DNA of 64,000 nucleotides from positions 514,975,257 to 515,039,256 of the forward strand of contig CM022297.1 of NCBI GenBank assembly GCA_011799875.1. The letters run 5' to 3'. The notes below the pieces were generated by a model. It was not told where the DNA came from, ran no database searches, and saw only the letters and a program-made list of their open reading frames with translations. Of the stretch, positions 57,607 through 64,000 are shown one piece after another. The position numbers and the translations under genes are program-made. Position 1 is the stretch's first letter; each line of letters begins with the position of its first letter. This stretch comes from Thinopyrum elongatum. Taxonomy: Eukaryota; Streptophyta; Magnoliopsida; Poales; Poaceae.

Positions 57607-60056
57607 GCATCCCCAAGCTTAATTCCTGCTCGTCCTCGAGTAGGTAAATGATAAAAACAGAATTTTTGATGTGGAATGCTGCCTAACATGTCATCTCATA
57701 TTCTTTCCTTTATAGCATGGACATTTGGACTTTTATATGATTCAAAGCAATAGTCTAGTTTTGACATGATGACTTAAATACTCAAGCATATCAACAAGCA
57801 ACTATGTCTTTCAAAATATCAACGCTAAAATAAGTTATCCCTAGCCCATCATGCTAAACCATTGACCATTCATGAAACACACTCGCATATTAACTACACC
57901 CAATGCTCAAGTACAATCATAGTGCCTCCTAGTTGGTGCTTTATAAGAGAAGATGGAGACTCAAATTAAAAATAAAAAATTGCATAAAGTAAAGAAAGGC
58001 CCTTCGCAAAGGGAAGTAGGGATTTGTAAAGGTGCCAGAGCTCAAAGCAAAAAACTTAGAGATAAAAACATTTTGGGAGGTGTGCTTTTCCCACCAACGA
58101 AAATGACTTAGAGTTCCCAACACTTTCCATGCTAGATATATCATAGGCGGTTCCCAAACAAAAAATAAAGTTTATTCCTTTTTCCACCATTTCTTTCACT
58201 TTCCATGGCTAGCCGTATCCACGGGTGCCCTCCATACCAACACTTTCCAAGGAATTTATTATTTGACAACATAAAGTAAATTCATTTTTCATTTCAGGAC
58301 TGGGCATCCCTAATACCTTTGTCTTACTCTCGTGCAATGACAAGTGAATAAACACTCATCGTGAGAATAACACATCTAGCATGGAAAATATTAGCCACCC
58401 CTCACCGCCTCGCGAGCGGTACGAACACACAAAAGAGAAGTTTATTTTGAAAATTAGATATGGCCCATACAAATTTGCTTAGAACGGCAAAAGAATACCA
58501 CATATAGGTAGATATAGTGGACTCATGTGGCAAAACTGGTTTAAAGGGTTTTGGATGCACAAGTAGTGATCATACTTAGTGCAAAATGAAGGCTAGCAAA
58601 AGATTGAGAAGCGCCCAACCAAAAAAACGAATAATCTCATAAGCGAGCGTTAAGCATAATTAACACTGAATAATGCACCACAAGTAGGATATAATTTCAT
58701 TGCATGACTATTGACTTTCGTGCATGCATAGGGAATCACAAACCTTAACACCAATATTCTTACTAAAGCATAATTACTCATCAACATAACTCACATATCA
58801 CATCATCATATCTCAAAACTATTAAAAGGAATCAAGATTATTTTGTCCAATGCTCTTCACGAAAGTTTTTATTATATCCTTCTTGGATATCTATCACTTT
58901 GGAACTAATTTTTATGTGTTGCTTTTGATAAGCTCAAACAAATATAAGTGAAGATCATGAGCATAATATGTCTTTCTCTCAAATTAATTTAAGTGAAGCA
59001 AGAGAGAATTTCTTAAAAAATTTACTAACTCCCAAATAAATCTAAGTGAAGCATGAGAGCATTTCTTCAAAAATACTAAAGCACGCCATGCTCAAAAAGA
59101 TATAAGTGAAGCACTAGAGCAAATCCATAGCTCATAAAAATTTAAGTGAAGCATAGAGAGCAATTCTAACAAGTCATGGCATAATTTTGGCCCTCTCAAA
59201 TAGAGGTGTCCAGCAAGGATTCATGACTTAGAACGCAAAGCAAAACAATCAAAGACTCATATCATACAAGACGCTCCAAGCAAAACTCATAGTATGTGAC
59301 GAATAAAAATATAGCTTCGAGTAAAATACCGATGGTCGTTAGAAGAAAGAGGGGATGTCACTCGGGGCATCCCCAAGATTAGTTGATTGCTTCTCTTTAG
59401 ATAATAGCTTGGGATGCTATGGGCATCCCCAAGCTTAGGCTCTTCTTACTCCTTATTCCTTCATCCATCGTAAGATAACCCAAAACTTGAAAACTTCTAT
59501 CACACAAAACTCCACAAAACCTTCGTGAGATCCGTTAGTATAAGAAAGCAAATCACTACTATAAGTACAGTAGCAAACCAATTCATATTTTATTTTTGCA
59601 TTATATCTACTGTATTCCAACTTTTCTATGGCAAAAACTCATCAAAGAAAATCATAGAATCATCAAAACAAGCACACAACGCAAAGAAAACAGAATCTGT
59701 CAAAAACATAACAGTCTGTAGCAATCTGGATATTTAGAATACTTCTGAAACTCCAACAATTCTGAAAAATTAGGAAAACAGAGGAAATTTGTATATCAAT
59801 CTTGTGTAAAAAATTCAGAATTTTTCGTCTCAGCTGTGAATTTTCAAAATTGTTTTACTGGACGCAAAAGTTTCTGTTTTCCAACAAGATCAAATCAACT
59901 ATCACCCAACATAATCCTAAAGGCTTTACTTGGCACAAACACTAATTAAGACACAAGAAACACAATTATAACATTAGCATAATTGTGCTAACACTCCAAA
60001 ACAGAAAGCAAAAAGCAAAAATAAATTTTATTCATTGGGTTGCCTCCCAACAAGCG
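57607..60056 (-). other. Non-coding 3' internal region of the minus-strand Gypsy-type element
   Basis: No coding frame. Contains CATCCCCAAGCTT blocks (57608, 59425; variant at 59364) and a stretch at 58400-58750 that is the reverse complement of 63650-63990 in the host element, so both elements belong to related families. No clear polypurine tract beyond AAGCTTGGGGATGC directly before the LTR. Confidence 0.65.
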
Positions 60057-60693
60057 CTATTGTTTCACGCCCCTAGCTAGGCATAAAGCAAGGATCTCAG
60101 TTTTGTCATCTTTGTCCTTTTGAAAGCAAAGAGAAAATTTCTTATCAATGGATTTTATATTCCTATTTTGTGAAAGCACATGACCATTGATAGCAGAAGA
60201 AAGATTAAGCATGTTACGAAAATTCGTATCTAAATTAGCCTTCATCTCTTTGATTATTTCATTTTGATGAAAGCACATAAGGGTAGTTGATTCAACATTT
60301 TCTCCCTTGGGGTGCCCAAATATTGTTTTCATCTTTTCATAAGTATCAATGGCATCCCCTCCAAGAAAACCATTTTCAAATATAGAATCCAAAACTTGCT
60401 TAAAGGAAGAAGGTAAACCAACATAAAAACTTTTCAAGTACACCTCTATCTGATATTGGGGGCACATAGCTAGCTCGAATCCTCAACAGCCTATCCCAAG
60501 CATCTTTCAAAGATTCATCAAGTAAATAACGAAAAATTCCGGGATCGTCTTCATCAAAATTGTTAAGATTTTCCTTAACAACCCCGGTAAGTCTTTCCAT
60601 AGCATCATTGTTTATGAGCTTAGAGAGGACAGAGGGGCTATCCAAAGCATTAAAACTCGGAAGAAAACCCTTAGCCTTTTTAGGGTCGGCCAT
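60057..60693 (-). pseudogene. Retrotransposon gag-like gene with frameshift
   Basis: Starts MADPKKAKGFLPSF at 60693. The first frame continues to about 60470 with capsid-like features (DDPGIFRYLLDESLKDAWDR). A frameshift follows, after which a second frame from 60467 carries YLKSFYVGLPSSFKQ and a Lys/Glu-rich helical segment to the stop at 60057. The combined pattern resembles the retrotransposon gag N-terminal domain used by Gypsy-type elements. No zinc knuckle or protease is present. It sits ~200 bp inside the 5' LTR, the usual place for gag. Confidence 0.7.
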
Positions 60694-60868
60694 GGCGACA
60701 GAGAAGAGAACTTAAGCAAACGAGAAAACAGCGAGCGAAAAAGAGGGCGAATAAAACGGCAAATTTTTTGTGAAGTGGGGGAGAGGAAAATGAGAGGCAA
60801 ATGGCAAATAATGTAAATTGCGAGGAGATGAGATTTGTGATTAGGAACCTGGTATATCTTGAAGATCC

Positions 60869-60886
60869 TCCCCGGCAACGGCGCCA
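60869..60886 (-). other. Primer-binding site, tRNA-Asp type (minus strand)
   Basis: Exact TGGCGCCGTTGCCGGGGA on the minus strand, 11 bases inside the 5' LTR end. Confidence 0.9.
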
Positions 60887-60897
60887 GAAATTCCTTT

Positions 60898-62371
60898 TGA
60901 TGCGGCTTGAAGCTACGTTGGTATTTCCCCAAAGAGGAAGGGATGATGCAGCACAGCGGCGGTAGGTATTTCCCTCAGTGATGAAACCAAGGTTATCGAA
61001 CCAGTAGGAGAACCAAGCAACACTACGTAAATAGCACCTGCACAAAAATAACAAATACTCGCAACCCGACGTGTAAAAGGGGTTGTCAATCCCTTTCGGG
61101 CAACGGCGCCAGAAATTGGCAACCGGACGTGAGAGAGTAGTAAATATTGATAGATCAAATGCCAAATAAAATAAAGTGCAGCAAGGTATTTTTGGTTTAA
61201 TAGATCTGAAAATAAAAGCAAAGGAAAATAGATCGCAAAGGCAAATATATTAAAGAAGAGACCCGGGGGCCGTAGGTTTCACTAGTGGCTTCTCTCGAGA
61301 AAAATAGCAAATGGTGGGTGAACAAATTACTGTTGGGTAATTGATAAAACTTCAAATAATCATGATGATATCCAGGTAATGATCATTATATAGGCATCAC
61401 GTCCAAGATTAGTATACTGACTCCTGCCTGCATCTACTACTATTACTCCACACATCGACCGCTATCCAGCATGCATCTAGTGTATTAAGTTCATGGAGAA
61501 ACGGAGTAATGCAATAAGAACGATGACATGATGTAGACAAGATCTATTTATGTAGAAATAGACCCCATCGTTTTATCCTTAGTAGCAACGATACATACGT
61601 GTCGGTTCCCCTTCTGTCACTGGGATCAAGCACCGTAAGATCGAACCCACTACAAAGCACCTCTTCCCATTGCAAGATAAATAGATCAAGTTGGCCAAAC
61701 AAAACCCAAATATCAGAGAAGAAATACGAGGCTATAAGCAATCATGCATATAAGAGATCAAAGAAGACTCAAATAACTTTCATGGATAAAAAGATAGATC
61801 TGATCATAAACTCAAAGTTCATCGGATCCCAACAAACACACCGCAAAAGAGTTACATCATATGGATCTCCAAGAGACCATTGTATTGAGAATCAAATGAG
61901 AGAGAGAAAGCCATCTAGCTACTAACTACGGACCCGTAGGTCTCCAAAGAACTACTCACACATCATCGGAGAGGCACCAATGGAAGTGGTGAACCCCTCC
62001 ATGATGGTGTCTAGATTGGATCTGGTGGTTCTAGACTCTGCGGTGGCTGGAATTGATTTTCGATGACTCCCCTAGGGTTTCTGGAATATTGCGGTATTTA
62101 TAGAGCAAAGAGGCGGTTCGGGGGGCACCCGAGGTGGGCACAAACCACCAGGGCGCGCCTGGGCCTCCAGGCGCGCCCTGGTGGGTTGTGCTCCCCTCGG
62201 AGCACCCCCCAGGCGCTTCTCCGGCCCACTGGATGTCTTCTGGTCCAAAGAAAATACACAAAAAGTTTCGCTGTGTTTGGACTCCGTTTGGTATTGATTT
62301 CCTGCGACGTAAAAATGATAATATAACAGCATGGAACATTCAAAATTTATAGATACGTTGGAGACGTATCA
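60898..62371 (-). mobile_element. 5' LTR of the minus-strand Gypsy-type element, 1474 bp
   Basis: Reads from TGATACGTCTCC at 62371 down to ..GCCGCATCA at 60898. It lacks about 105 bp relative to the 3' LTR, at about 62310. It contains an internal primer-like CGGGCAACGGCGCCA at 61097-61111. A GC-rich palindromic part (GGGCGCGCCTGG..CCAGGCGCGCCC, 62151-62180) is shared with 54023-54051. Confidence 0.85.
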
Positions 62372-62376
62372 CAATA

Positions 62377-64000
62377 CACTAAGCTTGGGGATGTCCAAGG
62401 CACCCCAAGGTGATATTTAAGGAAGATCCAAGCAACTAAGCTTGGGGATGCCCCGGAAGGTATCCCCTCTTTCGTCTCCAACATTATCGGTAACCTCAGT
62501 TGGGGCTACATTTTCATTCGTCACATGATATGAGCTTTTCTTGGAGCATCTTTTTATTTTGTTTTTATTTGCTTGCTGTTATTTATAATAATGTTTTGTA
62601 TCTTTTATTTCAATAAAAGTGGCAAGGATAGCCTTTACCATGCTTATTTTGCAAGTATATGAGTTGCTGTTTCAAAACAGAAAGTTTATTTCTGTTGCAA
62701 AAATTCTCTAGAAAAGTCAGAATGTGATAAAATGTTGAAACTTTTTGCATAATAAGCTCCGATAAATTTTCTACAGTGTGCTAAATTTTAAGAATTTTTG
62801 GAGTTAGAGAAGTATGAATACTCTTGAACTCTTTACAGACTGTTCTGTTTATACAGATTGCTGTTATGTTTGCATTGTTTGCATATGTTTGCTTGTTTAA
62901 TGATTCTATTGGAGGCTAGGAGTACTAAATATGCAGAGGCATTTAGTATGCAATGTTAAATTATAATTTTAGTGATTTGCTACAGTAGACAATGATAAGG
63001 TGTTGCATTGATTTATACTAATGTATCTTACGAGTTCTTGTTGAGTTTTGTGTGAATGAAGTTTTTAAGAATTAGGGAAACCGTGTTATGAGAAGGATGA
63101 AGAAGACACAAGAGCTCAAGCTTGGGTATGCCCAAGGCATCCCAAGTTAATATTCCAAGAAGTCTCAAACATCTAAGCTTGGGGATGCCCGGGTAGGCAT
63201 CCCACTTTTCTTCATCAACAATTATCGGTTAGTATCGGTTGAGCCTAAGTTTTTGCTTCTTCACATGATGTGTGCTATCCTTGGAATGTCATTTTATTTT
63301 GTTTTTCTTGCTGTTTTAATAAAATACTTAGATCTGAAACTTTTAAATAAGAGAGAGTCTTCAAATAGCTACCCATTTACTTAACTACTCATTTGATCTT
63401 CACTTATATATTTTTGGAGTAGTTTGTCATTCACTCTCATGCTTCACTTAGATTATTTTGAGAGATTAAATTTTTTTTGCTCATGTTCTTCACTTAAAAT
63501 TATTTGACCTTATCAAAATCAATTGCAACATATGAAACTAGTCCCAAAGTGATAGATATTCAAGAGGGATATAATAAAAACTTTCATGAATATCATTGGA
63601 CAAAATAAACTTGATTCTTTGTAATAGTTTTGAGATATGGTGATAGTGATATGTCAGTCATGTTGATGAGTAATTATGCTTTAGTAAGAATATTGATGTT
63701 AAGGTTTGTGATTCCCTATGCAAGCACGAAAGTCAATAGTTATGCAATGAAATTACATCCTACTTGTCGTGCATTATTCGGTGTTAGTTATGCTTAATGC
63801 TCGCTTATGTGATTTTTCGTTCTTGGTTGGTTGCTTCTCAATCTTTTTGCTATCCTTCACTTGTACTAAGTAGAGATACTACTTGTGCATCCAAAATCCT
63901 TAAACCCAGTTTTGCCACATGAGTCCACCATACCTACCTGTATGCGGTATTCCCGTGCCGTTCTAAGCAAATTTGTATGTGAGATCTCTAAATTTCAAAA
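62377..64000 (+). other. Non-coding internal part of the plus-strand Gypsy-type element (right of nested insertion)
   Basis: Continuation of 52161-52762 after the target duplication. AAGCTTGGGGATG occurs at about 62382, 62440 and 63176, with an AAGCTTGGGTATG variant near 63119, marking tandem units of ~700 bp. From 63650 to the end it is homologous, inverted, to 58400-58750. The element continues off the right edge; its 3' LTR is not in the window. Confidence 0.6.

Larger units (their letters stand above)
52763..62371 (-). mobile_element. Complete non-autonomous Gypsy-type element, minus strand
   Basis: 5' LTR 60898-62371, primer site 60869-60886, internal region 57607-60897, 3' LTR 52763-57606 (interrupted). 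Target-site duplication CAATA at 52758-52762 and 62372-62376. Only a broken gag-like gene is present; there is no polymerase. The two LTRs differ at over a dozen positions in the first ~280 bp compared, so the insertion is much older than the 36-kb-apart duplication in the same window. Confidence 0.88.

Noticed and set aside
60869..60886. tRNA-Asp-like sequence as a tRNA gene
   Set aside because: Only the 18 bases complementary to the tRNA 3' end are present, at a retroelement primer-site position; no tRNA body.
62151..62180. GGGCGCGCC inverted repeat as a regulatory operator
   Set aside because: It is a conserved palindromic part of Gypsy-type LTRs (also at 54023-54051 and a related form at 49565-49580), not a separate site.

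Overview
The window looks like Triticeae grass chromatin (wheat, Aegilops, rye or barley type). It is almost entirely transposable elements: a Copia-type element with a Met-tRNA primer site, tRNA-Asp-primed Gypsy-type elements, L1-like LINEs with RNase H, CACTA-derived sequence and Helitron-type termini. These are inserted into one another. There is one gene-like GC-rich coding region, an ALP1/HARBI1-like transposase-derived gene near 32.8-34.4 kb. No tRNA or rRNA gene, CRISPR array or prokaryotic signal is visible. Family assignments rest on recognition without a search; superfamily calls are firmer than family names.

Layout. (1) 1-9443 and 36295-45049 are two direct copies of one segment: degenerate minus-strand LINE, Helitron-type end, Gypsy LTR remnants, then the 5' LTR and gag of a Copia-type element. 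The first copy runs off the left edge and is cut at 9443. (2) 9444-20554 is CACTA-derived and rearranged. It holds a 3.56-kb near-perfect palindrome, a 210-N gap, a 490-bp tandem array, two minus-strand hypothetical genes, subterminal repeats and one CACTA terminus. (3) 20555-32340 holds a Helitron-like element, a 5'-truncated LINE lying upstream of another Helitron-type end, a Gypsy LTR fragment and sequence I cannot assign. (4) 32580-34980 is the ALP1-like gene with promoter and 3' flank; it carries one premature stop and has lost two of three DDE residues. (5) 42019-64000 is a four-level nest. A Copia-type element with a downstream extra ORF is split at 49306 by a plus-strand Gypsy-type element. 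That is split at 52762 by a complete minus-strand Gypsy-type element (TSD CAATA), whose 3' LTR is split by a 3259-bp solo LTR (TSD GGTTA).

How the parts relate. None of the retroelements seen here is autonomous: pol is absent or broken, and the gag frames carry stops or frameshifts. The candidates for retained function are the ALP1-like protein and the two small minus-strand genes in the CACTA region, which have similarly placed TATA boxes and a common 3' flank. The likely order of events is old LINE, Helitron and LTR insertions, then Copia insertion and decay, then a recent duplication of the segment (five differences in the first ~780 bp), then separate rearrangement of each copy. The palindrome next to the N gap needs caution because its pattern of differences suggests an assembly problem.
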